A stretch of 36,510 nucleotides of DNA, taken from assembly GCF_000214135.1 (NCBI RefSeq), contig NZ_AFIE01000037.1, positions 1 through 36,510 on the forward strand, written 5' to 3'. A program made the translations under genes and the position numbers. Numbering within the stretch: position 1 is the first letter of the stretch; every line of letters starts with the position of its first letter. The stretch comes from Acinetobacter sp. P8-3-8. GTDB lineage: Bacteria > Pseudomonadota > Gammaproteobacteria > Pseudomonadales > Moraxellaceae. Below are positions 16,230-24,553 of the stretch, one piece after another. The notes under the pieces are model-generated. The model made no database searches. It worked only from the letters and a program-made list of their open reading frames with translations, and had not been told where the DNA came from.

Positions 16230-17234
16230 CTATTTACTGTTTGCCTTAACGATTTGGTCAAATATCCCGTTATTTTCAAAATGCTGTTTTTGCACCTTTG
16301 TCCAACCACCAAACTCTTTATCAATTGTGACTAATTTTAGTGGTTTGAAAGTCGTTGCATACTTTTTCAAGGTTGCTGCATTACGTGGACGATAGAAGTT
16401 TTTCGCTGCAATTTCTTGTCCCGCAGGTGAGTACAAGTAATTCAAATATGCTTTGGCTAAATTCAAATTACCGTCTTTGGCTGCATTCTTTTCAACGATC
16501 GCTACAGGTGGCTCAGCTAAAATTGAAAGTGATGGCGTAATGATTTCAAATTTACCGGGTTGTTCACGAGTCGCTAAGAACGCTTCATTTTCCCAAGCCA
16601 ATAACACATCGCCAATACCACGTTCAGCAAATGTGGTTGTTGAACCACGAGCACCTGAGTCTAAAACTTTGGTTTGTTTATAAATTTGACGGACAAACTC
16701 TTGTGCTTTTGCATCAGAACCATAAGCGTGTTTTGCCCAAGCCCATGCCGCTAAATAGTTCCAACGTGCGCCACCTGAAGTTTTAGGATTTGGTGTAACA
16801 ATCTCTACACCTGGTTTAACCAAATCACCCCAGTCTTTAATTGCTTTCGGGTTACCTTTACGCACAAGGAACACGATTGTTGAAGTATATGGTGTCGAGT
16901 TTTGTGGGAATTTCTTTTGCCAATCTTTCGGTAATAAGTTGGTATTCTGTGCAATCGCATCAATATCAGCCGCAAGAGCTAAAGTCACGACATCTGCTTG
17001 TAAACCATCAATCACAGCACGAGCTTGTTTTCCAGAACCGCCGTGTGATTGTTTAAAGTTAATATCTTGACCTGTTTTAGACTTCCAATAACCAGCAAAC
17101 TGCTTGTTAAAACTATCGTACAATTCACGTGTTGGATCGTAAGATACATTTAGAAAGTCTTTTGCAGCGACTGAATAAGTAGAAGCAGAAAGAAGCGTTG
17201 CAACAACTGCTAATTTTAATTTTGAAAATTGCAT
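16230..17234 (-). CDS. sbp: Periplasmic sulfate-binding protein
   Basis: Captures sulfate (or thiosulfate) in the periplasm and delivers it to CysTWA. The 334-residue product has a signal peptide ([23 protein letters not shown], cut after about residue 24). The conserved family segments are [45 protein letters not shown] (ligand-binding serine and glycine loop), [20 protein letters not shown] and [11 protein letters not shown]. The length fits Sbp/CysP. GGGGA before the ATG supports the start. It is first in the minus-strand sulfate unit and divergent from pabC, so the operon promoter must be in the 17235-17400 gap. Confidence 0.95.
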   Translation of the reverse strand: MQFSKLKLAVVATLLSASTYSVAAKDFLNVSYDPTRELYDSFNKQFAGYWKSKTGQDINFKQSHGGSGKQARAVIDGLQADVVTLALAADIDAIAQNTNLLPKDWQKKFPQNSTPYTSTIVFLVRKGNPKAIKDWGDLVKPGVEIVTPNPKTSGGARWNYLAAWAWAKHAYGSDAKAQEFVRQIYKQTKVLDSGARGSTTTFAERGIGDVLLAWENEAFLATREQPGKFEIITPSLSILAEPPVAIVEKNAAKDGNLNLAKAYLNYLYSPAGQEIAAKNFYRPRNAATLKKYATTFKPLKLVTIDKEFGGWTKVQKQHFENNGIFDQIVKANSK

Positions 17235-17277
17235 GGTTTAATCCCCAAATTTTTCATAAGTTCGTTAATATGGAGTG

Positions 17278-17322
17278 AGCATAACGCTAGTCTTTATTCG
17301 TAAAAAATAATAAAAAACGAAT
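17278..17322 (-). promoter_or_regulatory. Candidate sbp promoter and dyad operator
   Basis: Reading the minus strand, TATGCT (17278-17283 on the plus strand) is a possible -10 box about 45 bp before sbp. Upstream, ATTCGT at 17296-17301 and ACGAAT at 17317-17322 form an inverted repeat around an AT-only spacer. A LysR-type activator such as CysB would be expected to bind just upstream of or over the -35 region, so this dyad is a reasonable operator candidate. It is not proven. Confidence 0.35.
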
Positions 17323-17400
17323 TTTATATGAATAAAAAAGAAATAGATTTTGTGTATATCGTTATTAAAATCTGTGCAAAGCTGAGAGGGAAGTAGTGTA

Positions 17401-18228
17401 ATGATTTGTCTTAAAAATGCTCAACGAGTTGATTCAATTCCGCTTTTAGATCGAGCATTTCATTATGGAGATGGTTGTTTTACCACAGCCCGATTTCATC
17501 ATAATGTTTTGGAGCTCAAACATTTGCATTGGGCTCGCTTAAAGCTGGCTTCAGAAAAACTATTTTTAAAATTTAATCCTGTGCTTTTAGAACAAAGCAT
17601 AGAAGTGCTACAACAACAGTTTTTAGTCTTAAACGGCACATTAAAAATTATGCTAAGTCGTGGTGAAGGCAATCGTGGTTATGCGATGCCAGAGCATGAT
17701 GCAGATGTTTATGTATTGTATTATCCAAATAGTACGGCAGATTTTCAGCCTGAATACATTCAAAGTGGTGTATTGGATCAAGCGATTGGCTTGATGATGC
17801 CAAATTTAGTTGGATTGAAAACTTTAAACCGCTTAGAGCAAGTGATGTTGAAAAAAGAAGCCGCGGAGAAAGGCTGGTTGGAAGCTTTGGTGACAGATGT
17901 ACAAGGTTCAGTTGTTGAAGGTGTGAGCAGTAATTGTTTTATTCAAATAAACAATACATGGATTACCCCAGAACTTCGTTATAATGGCGTCCATGGTGTG
18001 ATGCGTGCAGAAATTTTGTCACGAATGCAACATTTTGGTGTTTCATGTGAGCAACGTTTTGTAGATATGGATGAAATTAGACATGTGCAAAGCTTATTTT
18101 TTTGCAATGCTTTGAGTCCAATGAAAATTGCGAAAAACTTGAATCATCAAACTTTAGACACTCAACCCTGTGTTGAGTTATTTGAAACTTTACAATTAAG
18201 TCAGTTTACTTCTTATGCCTCAAGCTAA
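17401..18228 (+). CDS. pabC: Aminodeoxychorismate lyase PabC
   Basis: PLP enzyme of fold type IV that cleaves 4-amino-4-deoxychorismate to p-aminobenzoate and pyruvate for folate synthesis. The 275-residue product shows RAFHYGDGCFTTARFHH near the N-terminus, a class-IV aminotransferase pattern. The PLP lysine is K140 in GLKTLNRLEQVMLKKEA, and the phosphate-binding part is VVEGVSSNCFIQ. AGGGAAG before the ATG supports the start. The last 14 bases overlap mltG, the common pabC-mltG-tmk arrangement. Confidence 0.92.
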   Translation: MICLKNAQRVDSIPLLDRAFHYGDGCFTTARFHHNVLELKHLHWARLKLASEKLFLKFNPVLLEQSIEVLQQQFLVLNGTLKIMLSRGEGNRGYAMPEHDADVYVLYYPNSTADFQPEYIQSGVLDQAIGLMMPNLVGLKTLNRLEQVMLKKEAAEKGWLEALVTDVQGSVVEGVSSNCFIQINNTWITPELRYNGVHGVMRAEILSRMQHFGVSCEQRFVDMDEIRHVQSLFFCNALSPMKIAKNLNHQTLDTQPCVELFETLQLSQFTSYASS

Positions 18229-19279
18229 ATCTAAGTCTAAACCTAAAAAGAAAGTTCAAGATAAAGCCCCCAATAAAATGCAACATAAAGGCATTGCGAT
18301 TATTTTGATTGTGCTTTTAGTACTCAGTGCAATTATTTTAAAAATGAGTATTTTTAAAAGTTATCCTGTCGAAGGGCAAAAGCAAAAATTATCCATCAGT
18401 AATGGTGAAACCTATACGGGTTTTATCGACCAATTGGCTGAAGAAAAGAAAGTCAGTTTTCCAATTATTTTAAAACTTTATCGTAAAATTTTTATCCATG
18501 ACACCATGAAAGCTGGGGTGTACGAAGTTACGCAAGGCATGAATATGCGCCAAGTATTAGAAATGGTTTCTAATATTGAAAATGCGCAGATGAGTCGTCT
18601 TTTGGTGATTGAAGGAACGACTGCTAAACAATTAATTCAAGCACTTAAAAAAGATCCATTGGTTGAAAAGTCAGTGGTGAATTTACCGACTGCTGAAATG
18701 TTGAAAGCTTTAAATATTCCTTATGATCATCCTGAAGGGTTGTTTGCACCTGATACTTATTTCTTTGATAAAGGTGCGACAGATAAACAAATCCTAACCG
18801 ATTTATATCAACGTCAAATGAAAATTTTAGATGAAGCTTGGGAAAAACGTGCACCAAATTTACCTTATAAGGATAAATATCAAGCCTTAATCATGGCTTC
18901 AATTATTGAAAAAGAAACCAGTGTAGACAGTGAGTTACGTCAAGTTTCAGGGGTATTTTATCGCCGATTAAAGCTTGGTATGCGCTTACAAACAGATCCA
19001 ACTGTGATTTATGGTATGGGTGATAAGTATCAAGGTAAGATTTCTAAACAAGATTTACGTACACCAACAGCTTATAATACTTATACCATCAATGGTTTAC
19101 CGCCTACACCGATTGCATTGCCAAGTAAAAAAGCAATTGAAGCGACATTGCATCCTGATGAGTCAGAAAATATTTATTTTGTCGCAACGGGCAATGGGGG
19201 ACATAAATTTACCTCGAATTTGCCAGATCATAATCGTGCCGTGCAAGAATATATTGAAGTTATGCGAGCTAAGAATTAA
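18215..19279 (+). CDS. mltG: Endolytic murein transglycosylase MltG (YceG)
   Basis: Inner-membrane lytic transglycosylase thought to cut nascent glycan strands and end peptidoglycan polymerisation. The 354-residue protein has a lysine-rich cytoplasmic N-terminus (about residues 1-25, KSKSKPKKK), then a single membrane span (IAIILIVLLVLSAIIL). A periplasmic LysM-like subdomain precedes the YceG catalytic domain. The active glutamate is about E232 in MASIIEKETSVDSEL, followed by LQTDPTVIYG and YNTYTINGLPPTPI, both hallmarks. It overlaps pabC by 14 bp and precedes tmk by 9 bp, so coupled translation is likely. Confidence 0.95.
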   Translation: MPQAKSKSKPKKKVQDKAPNKMQHKGIAIILIVLLVLSAIILKMSIFKSYPVEGQKQKLSISNGETYTGFIDQLAEEKKVSFPIILKLYRKIFIHDTMKAGVYEVTQGMNMRQVLEMVSNIENAQMSRLLVIEGTTAKQLIQALKKDPLVEKSVVNLPTAEMLKALNIPYDHPEGLFAPDTYFFDKGATDKQILTDLYQRQMKILDEAWEKRAPNLPYKDKYQALIMASIIEKETSVDSELRQVSGVFYRRLKLGMRLQTDPTVIYGMGDKYQGKISKQDLRTPTAYNTYTINGLPPTPIALPSKKAIEATLHPDESENIYFVATGNGGHKFTSNLPDHNRAVQEYIEVMRAKN

Positions 19280-19288
19280 GGAATGAGT

Positions 19289-19888
19289 ATGTTTATCAGT
19301 TTTGAAGGTACAGAAGGGGTTGGAAAAACCACGCTCATTCGTAAACTTTTTGATTATTTTCAACAACAAGGCAAAGATGTTGTCCTCACACGTGAGCCAG
19401 GTGGCACGCCTTTGGCCGAGCAAATTCGTTCATTATTACTTTCTGTCAATCATGATGAAGCAATGAGTAATGATACTGAATTACTTTTGATGTATGCAGC
19501 GCGTGCACAACATTTACAAGCTGTGATTCTTCCTGCATTGGCAGAAGGAAAAATTGTATTATGTGATCGTTTTGTCGATTCAAGCTTTGCATATCAATGT
19601 GCTGGGCGTGGTTTAAGTCGTGATAAGTTGCAAGTTCTGAATGAAAATTTTGTTGCGAGAATGCCTGATATTACCTTTTGGCTCGATGCACCGATTGAGC
19701 TAGGCATGAACCGTGCAAGAGAGCGTGGTGCTTTAGACCGTTTTGAACAAGAAAAAGTAGTATTTTTTGAATCGGTACGTAGTGGTTTTTCAGAAATACA
19801 TATGCGTGATTCACAACGAATGAAACGTTTGGATGCAACGCAAACACCTGAGCAAGTTTTTGCAGAAGCTATAGATTATTTAAAATAG
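19289..19888 (+). CDS. tmk: Thymidylate kinase
   Basis: Phosphorylates dTMP to dTDP with ATP, essential for dTTP supply. The 199-residue product begins MFISFEGTEGVGKTT with the P-loop at residues 7-14. The dTMP-binding LTREPGGTPLAEQIR, the CDRFVDSSFAYQ segment (DR motif) and the LID region around ARERGALDRFEQE are all seen. An ATG six bases earlier (19283) is open, but AAGGA is correctly spaced only for 19289. Directly after mltG; the frequently following holB is absent here. Confidence 0.95.
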   Translation: MFISFEGTEGVGKTTLIRKLFDYFQQQGKDVVLTREPGGTPLAEQIRSLLLSVNHDEAMSNDTELLLMYAARAQHLQAVILPALAEGKIVLCDRFVDSSFAYQCAGRGLSRDKLQVLNENFVARMPDITFWLDAPIELGMNRARERGALDRFEQEKVVFFESVRSGFSEIHMRDSQRMKRLDATQTPEQVFAEAIDYLK

Positions 19889-19912
19889 GTCGAGCAAATA
19901 CGACTTATTTTA
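19881..19912 (+). terminator. Possible terminator at the end of tmk
   Basis: TAAAATAGGTCG at 19881-19892 pairs with CGACTTATTTTA at 19901-19912 (12 bp with one G-U pair), over an 8-nt loop. The stem includes the tmk stop codon. The 3' arm supplies the U-rich part, so termination is plausible but weak. Confidence 0.45.
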
Positions 19913-19998
19913 AATCCTCGATGAGTGTTTTAAAGATTGATAATTTAAGTTATTTGTAATGTAAATTTTTAACTTAATTGCTAATGTATTCAATATCA

Positions 19999-20040
19999 AA
20001 TGTCTTTATATTGTCTGAGTAATAAGGATATAAAGACATT
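19999..20040 (+). promoter_or_regulatory. Perfect 13-bp dyad just before the PaaI-type thioesterase
   Basis: AATGTCTTTATAT at 19999-20011 is the exact reverse complement of ATATAAAGACATT at 20028-20040, with a 16-nt loop that carries the only AAGGA-like ribosome-binding site. The right arm ends five bases before the start codon. It may be a repressor operator, an RNA hairpin affecting translation, or a terminator for the previous unit. Confidence 0.6.
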
Positions 20041-20045
20041 ATTTT

Positions 20046-20468
20046 ATGAAAAGCTCAAAACAAGAAATCGTACAGTTTCTACAACAATTTTTTAGTCCAA
20101 GCCTAGAACGCTGTGAAATTGAAGAAGTGACGGATAAAGGCGCAACTTTGCTTTGGAAAGTAGGTGATGCCGATCTTCGTCCGGGTGGAACAATTTCAGG
20201 GCCCACCATGATGGCGTTGGCTGATTTCGCTTTATATGTTGCAATCATGGGGGAAATTGGTTTAATCGGTTTGGCTGTAACGACCAATATGAATATTAAT
20301 TTTTTACGTAAGCCGACGGGTGGAAAAGACCTACGTGGGGTATGTAAGTTAATGAAAGTGGGTAAAGCTTTGGTCGTTGGGGAAGTGTGGATTTATTCTG
20401 TAGATTCAGATGATCCCGTGGCACATGTCACTGGAACGTATTCGATTCCACCACAAAGTATAGGATAG
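20046..20468 (+). CDS. PaaI-family hotdog thioesterase
   Basis: Predicted acyl-CoA thioesterase of the hotdog fold, 140 residues. The region WKVGDADLRPGGTISGPTMMALADFALYVAIM contains the PaaI/YbdB-type pattern in which the conserved GGTISGP and the acidic ADFALY stretch build the active site. The second half has NINFLRKPTGGKDLRGVCKLMKVGKALVVGEVWIY, typical of the fold. The substrate is unknown. The AAGGA in the hairpin loop is 17 bases from the ATG, an unusually long distance, so initiation may depend on the hairpin. It is separate from tmk by 157 bp, and about 235 bp precede the next gene. Confidence 0.85.
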   Translation: MKSSKQEIVQFLQQFFSPSLERCEIEEVTDKGATLLWKVGDADLRPGGTISGPTMMALADFALYVAIMGEIGLIGLAVTTNMNINFLRKPTGGKDLRGVCKLMKVGKALVVGEVWIYSVDSDDPVAHVTGTYSIPPQSIG

Positions 20469-20704
20469 TTTGAGTAATCTTGAGTTGAAGTGGTTTTTAA
20501 CTGATTTTACCAGCTATATTGCTTATAAATTGAAGCGTTTTCAGCAACAATGACTATTTCATGTTTATGAAAATAAGCATGAAAAGTATTGCTATTGTTA
20601 AGCGAATAGAGTGAACCTATTATTATAATTGTACTCTGATATTCACAATGCTAAGCTATTCATAATAAATGAAAATCAAATTTTTAAATTAATAATTGTA
20701 TGGA

Positions 20705-21694
20705 ATGATGAAGATGTCATTGGATCATGAAGTTGTTCATTTGTTCAAGGAACAGGTTTTTCCTTTATCAGACAAACTGACAGAGATGTTAAATGAACAC
20801 TATTCACATCAAACTGAACGCCGTGGTTGTGGTTATACGCAAGCAACACGAGTTCTGGCTGAGTTTATCAATTTTCCACGAGATTCTGTTGAAGCAACAG
20901 ATTTAAAAATATTTAAAGATTATGATTTTAAAAAATTAAAGAAAATTATCGATCAAAAGAATGCGTATGGTTTAGAGATTGAGGATTGGCATAACCTTGA
21001 TCATAATTCATCGATTCGAAATTTTTTGAATACTGCAAAAAATGATGAGTTTAATGATTTAGTTGCACAAGAAGTTGTTATTCAAGAAAATTTAAGAAAA
21101 ATTTCGCAACAAGCTCAGCTCGAAGAAAGTAAGATCGTTTGTAGTATGTTGGAAGATGTGATTTTACCGAAAACAACTGAAGAAACAGGTTATATAGAAA
21201 TACAAACGTTGAGCGAAAAACCTAAAGTCGGCTCTTGTCCAATGGCTGAAACTTTTTTTCTGAAAATTGCACATGGTTCAATGTTGAGACAAGGTTCGAT
21301 TAATATTTTTGTCGATGAGCAGAATCGTCCCTTACTCATAGAAAAAATGAATATGGGCGATAATCATTCTTGTATCAATTTACAGCCGTTGATTATGAAT
21401 GGTATTCGTATTCCTGTGGGTTCTTTATTTTCTGTTGATTATGATATTGAACAGATTGAAGATAAAACGCCAAATCAAGAATTTAAGGGTTATATTATTC
21501 CTTACAAAGCCATTCAGGGTTTTTGGTTTTTAAGATTGACAACTTTAGCGATTTCGCCTGAAAATCGTAAGCGTGCATTCACTACACATTTTGAACAACA
21601 AGTGAAAAACGGTCTTTTTAGTCCTGACACAACGCTTTTAAAACAATTAAATGATGTCGCTGTATCACAATTAAGAGCATTAAGTCTCGGATAA
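20705..21694 (+). CDS. Conserved-looking protein of unknown function, about 330 aa
   Basis: I do not recognise this family. The product of about 329 residues has no signal peptide and no membrane span, so it should be cytoplasmic. The N-terminal part (about 1-150) is helical and charged, with ERRGCGYTQATRVLAEFI and a heptad-like stretch around VIQENLRKISQQAQLEESK. The C-terminal half looks like beta strands: AETFFLKIAHGSMLRQGSINIFVDEQ and NGIRIPVGSLFSVDYD. A TTG start at 20696 and ATGs at 20705, 20708 and 20714 are all possible, and no strong ribosome-binding site decides. The stop is five bases before the HDAC-family gene, so the two are almost certainly one transcript and may act together. 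Confidence 0.75.
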   Translation: MMKMSLDHEVVHLFKEQVFPLSDKLTEMLNEHYSHQTERRGCGYTQATRVLAEFINFPRDSVEATDLKIFKDYDFKKLKKIIDQKNAYGLEIEDWHNLDHNSSIRNFLNTAKNDEFNDLVAQEVVIQENLRKISQQAQLEESKIVCSMLEDVILPKTTEETGYIEIQTLSEKPKVGSCPMAETFFLKIAHGSMLRQGSINIFVDEQNRPLLIEKMNMGDNHSCINLQPLIMNGIRIPVGSLFSVDYDIEQIEDKTPNQEFKGYIIPYKAIQGFWFLRLTTLAISPENRKRAFTTHFEQQVKNGLFSPDTTLLKQLNDVAVSQLRALSLG

Positions 21695-21699
21695 TTTAT

Positions 21700-22581
21700 A
21701 TGTTAAATGTTTGTTTTTCCCCACACTATTTTGCCGAAACACATACCAATAGTATGGAGAAGTTGGTTGCAGTGGCTGAAAAATTACAACAATTTGATGA
21801 TTATAAATTCCATGAACCACAACCGATTGATCCAGAAATTTTAAGAGCATTGCATTCACCTAAATATGTGGATGCATTTTTAACAGGTGAGCCTAAAAAG
21901 CTGGCTACATTTGCAGGGTTTAAACCTTGGAATGAACAGTTAAGAGATGCTGTATTGACCATCAATTCAGGGCAGTTGATGGCGACCGCTTTGGCTTTTG
22001 AGCATGGTATCGCCGCCAATATTGCGCAAGGATTTCACCATGCAGCTTATGAATATGGTGGTTCATATTGTACCTTTAATGGATTGGCTTTAATTGCTCA
22101 GCAATATCCGAATAAAAGAATATTCGTCCTTGATTGCGATCAGCATGGTGGTGATGGAACTGCTGAATTTACCCGAAGATTAGACAATTTATATAATTTT
22201 AGTATTTATGGCTTGGCTTTTGGTTATCCAACTTATGAGCGTGCTGAGAGTCGGCATGTGCATACCAAAAATGGTAGTTTTGCTCAATATATGGTGGCTT
22301 TGCATGAGGCTTTTCAACGTGCAGAAGAATGGAAAGCCGATATTATTATTTATCAAGCAGGTATGGATTGCCATCAAGCTGACCCTTATGGTTCGGCGTG
22401 GTTTAGTACAGAGTTGATTCAAAAAAGAGAAGAGATTGTTTTTAATATGGCGAAACGACAGGGGACTCCAATCATGTTCGTTTTAGCTGGTGGTTATCAA
22501 GATTTAGATGATTTGGTTCAACTACATGTGCAAACTTTTCAAACAGCACATCAGATTTATTACGAAAAAAAGAAACGTTGA
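21700..22581 (+). CDS. Histone-deacetylase-family hydrolase (acetoin utilisation/polyamine deacetylase superfamily)
   Basis: Zinc-dependent amidohydrolase of the arginase/deacetylase fold; 293 residues. HDAC-like landmarks are in order: SPKYVDAFL (residues about 50), QGFHHAAYEYGGSYCTFNGLALIA (histidine pair, charge relay), FVLDCDQHGGDGT (the Asp and His that bind zinc, normally DxHxGxGT), YQAGMDCHQADPYG (second zinc aspartate, as in SAGFDAHxxDPLG) and the C-terminal FVLAGGYQ. Bacterial members act on acetylated small molecules, polyamines or lysines; the true substrate is unknown. It is translated five bases after the unknown 330-aa protein and ends at a strong terminator. Confidence 0.85.
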   Translation: MLNVCFSPHYFAETHTNSMEKLVAVAEKLQQFDDYKFHEPQPIDPEILRALHSPKYVDAFLTGEPKKLATFAGFKPWNEQLRDAVLTINSGQLMATALAFEHGIAANIAQGFHHAAYEYGGSYCTFNGLALIAQQYPNKRIFVLDCDQHGGDGTAEFTRRLDNLYNFSIYGLAFGYPTYERAESRHVHTKNGSFAQYMVALHEAFQRAEEWKADIIIYQAGMDCHQADPYGSAWFSTELIQKREEIVFNMAKRQGTPIMFVLAGGYQDLDDLVQLHVQTFQTAHQIYYEKKKR

Positions 22582-22606
22582 ATGAATTGAAATTTAAACC
22601 AATTAG

Positions 22607-22639
22607 AAAAGGTATCTTATTGAAGATACCTTTTCTTTT
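22607..22639. terminator. Rho-independent terminator between the HDAC-like gene and nadB
   Basis: A perfect 12-bp stem, AAAAGGTATCTT at 22607-22618 with AAGATACCTTTT at 22623-22634, has a 4-nt loop. Symmetric A/T ends let it serve both convergent genes. Confidence 0.9.
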
Positions 22640-22681
22640 GAGAATCAGAGATTTAAGGATTTAACTCCGAATCAATTAAAA

Positions 22682-24325
22682 TTAAACACCTTCATTGACC
22701 AATGGTGTTTCTACGGTAAAGTTCGGAGGTGTAAGCACGGTTTTACGTAATTCAGGAGAAAGTTCAGGATAATCTAAGGTGTAATGTAAACCACGAGATT
22801 CCTTACGTTGCATCGCACAACGCACAATCATTTCCGAAACCATGACTAAATTACGAAGCTCGATCAAATTTTTACTGACATGATAATCTTGATAATATTC
22901 AGTAATTTCTTTTTTGAGCACTTCAATACGATGCAATGCACGTTGTAAGCGTTTGGTTGTTCGAACAATTCCGACATAGTTCCACATGGTTTGACGTAAC
23001 TCATCCCAGTTTTGCAAGATCACCACGTCCTCATCAGGATTAGACACTTGCGTTGCATCCCATCCTGGAACATCGGGCACTGCAAAGTTTGCGTTATATT
23101 TAGCTTGAATATCTTTGGCAGCACTCATGCCGTAAACAAAACATTCTAATAATGAATTACTTGCCATGCGGTTTGCACCATGTAAACCTGTGTACGAGGT
23201 TTCACCAATCGCATATAAACCTGCAAGATCAGTTTGGCTATTTTCATCGACAACCACACCACCACAAGTGTAATGTGCCGCTGGAACAACAGGGATCATA
23301 TCTGTAGTGATATCAATACCTAATTCAAGCAAGCGTGCATACAGTGTAGGGAAATGTTCTTTGACAAATTCAGCAGGTTTATGGGTAATGTCTAACCATA
23401 CATGACGAATACCTAAACGCTTGATTTCAAAATCAATCGCACGTGCCACAATATCACGAGGAGCAAGTTCAGCACGTTCATCAAAACGCAACATGAACCG
23501 TTCACCATTTGGTAAGCGTAAATATGCACCTTCACCACGCATTGCTTCAGTAATTAAAAATGAACGTGCTTGAGGGTGATATAAACATGTTGGGTGGAAT
23601 TGATTAAACTCCATATTGGCTACTCGGCAACCAGCTCGATAAGCCATCGCAATACCGTCACCTGTCGCAATGTCAGGGTTTGAAGTATATAAATACGCTT
23701 TCATTGCACCACCACATGCCAAAGCAGTGAAAGGCGCTAAAAAGGTATGTACTTTTTCATTGACTTCATCAAGTGCATACAGTCCGACAGCACGATTAGC
23801 TGCTGTTTTATCGCCTAATTTATGCGTTGTAATCAAATCAATAGCAATGAAATTTTCAAAAATATGAATATTTTGTTTTTCTTGTGCTCTTTGTACTAGT
23901 GTGGTGGAAATGGCTTTGCCTGTTGCATCCGCAGCATGGATGATACGACGTTGAGAATGTCCACCTTCACGGGTTAAATGCAGTTGTTCATCTTCATCTA
24001 ATGTAAATTGCACACCATGATTCAGTAAAAAATCAACAGATGGACGGCCACCTTCAACAGTCTGCTTTACAGCATCAAGCTCGCAAAGTTGTGCGCCTGC
24101 AATCATTGTGTCATCAATATGCTGTTGAATAGAATCTGTTTCATCCAGTACAGCTGCAACACCACCTTGAGCAAAATAGGTGCTTGCATCGGTCAGTGTA
24201 GATTTAGCTAAAACAGCAATATTGAAATGTTCAGGTAACGATAAAGCTAAACTTAAGCCAGCACCACCACTGCCCACAATAATCACATCAAATTGATGTG
24301 TTGTGTTTAAATTAGACATGTCCAT
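22682..24325 (-). CDS. nadB: L-aspartate oxidase NadB
   Basis: FAD enzyme oxidising L-aspartate to iminoaspartate, the first step of de novo NAD synthesis, partnered by NadA (not in this window). The 547-residue product has the dinucleotide-binding motif [16 protein letters not shown] at about residues 14-29 and [13 protein letters not shown]. The succinate-dehydrogenase/fumarate-reductase-like active-site parts are [11 protein letters not shown], the arginine-rich [17 protein letters not shown] and [10 protein letters not shown]. The C-terminal three-helix region ends around [12 protein letters not shown]. Length is typical. An ATG two codons downstream (24319) is equally possible. Confidence 0.96.
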   Translation of the reverse strand: MDMSNLNTTHQFDVIIVGSGGAGLSLALSLPEHFNIAVLAKSTLTDASTYFAQGGVAAVLDETDSIQQHIDDTMIAGAQLCELDAVKQTVEGGRPSVDFLLNHGVQFTLDEDEQLHLTREGGHSQRRIIHAADATGKAISTTLVQRAQEKQNIHIFENFIAIDLITTHKLGDKTAANRAVGLYALDEVNEKVHTFLAPFTALACGGAMKAYLYTSNPDIATGDGIAMAYRAGCRVANMEFNQFHPTCLYHPQARSFLITEAMRGEGAYLRLPNGERFMLRFDERAELAPRDIVARAIDFEIKRLGIRHVWLDITHKPAEFVKEHFPTLYARLLELGIDITTDMIPVVPAAHYTCGGVVVDENSQTDLAGLYAIGETSYTGLHGANRMASNSLLECFVYGMSAAKDIQAKYNANFAVPDVPGWDATQVSNPDEDVVILQNWDELRQTMWNYVGIVRTTKRLQRALHRIEVLKKEITEYYQDYHVSKNLIELRNLVMVSEMIVRCAMQRKESRGLHYTLDYPELSPELRKTVLTPPNFTVETPLVNEGV

Positions 24326-24553
24326 CAGCTAATTTGAAAAAAGTCTGCTAATAACACTCTTTTTTTAGAAAAAATACAATAGTCATAGGGTTCAGATTTT
24401 AGTCTAAATGCACCATAAAGGATTGTTTTAAGCTAATATTAAGTAAAGTCTTGTTTTATAAAAAAATGAAAACATATTATTACGCAAATACATCAAATAA
24501 TATGTTACAAACATTTTTCAAGCTAAAAATCATAAGACGTAGGTTCGTGATAA

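Noticed and set aside
21700-22581. True histone deacetylase acquired from a eukaryote
   Set aside because: Bacterial members of this superfamily are common, and nothing in the sequence points to eukaryotic origin or to histone substrates.
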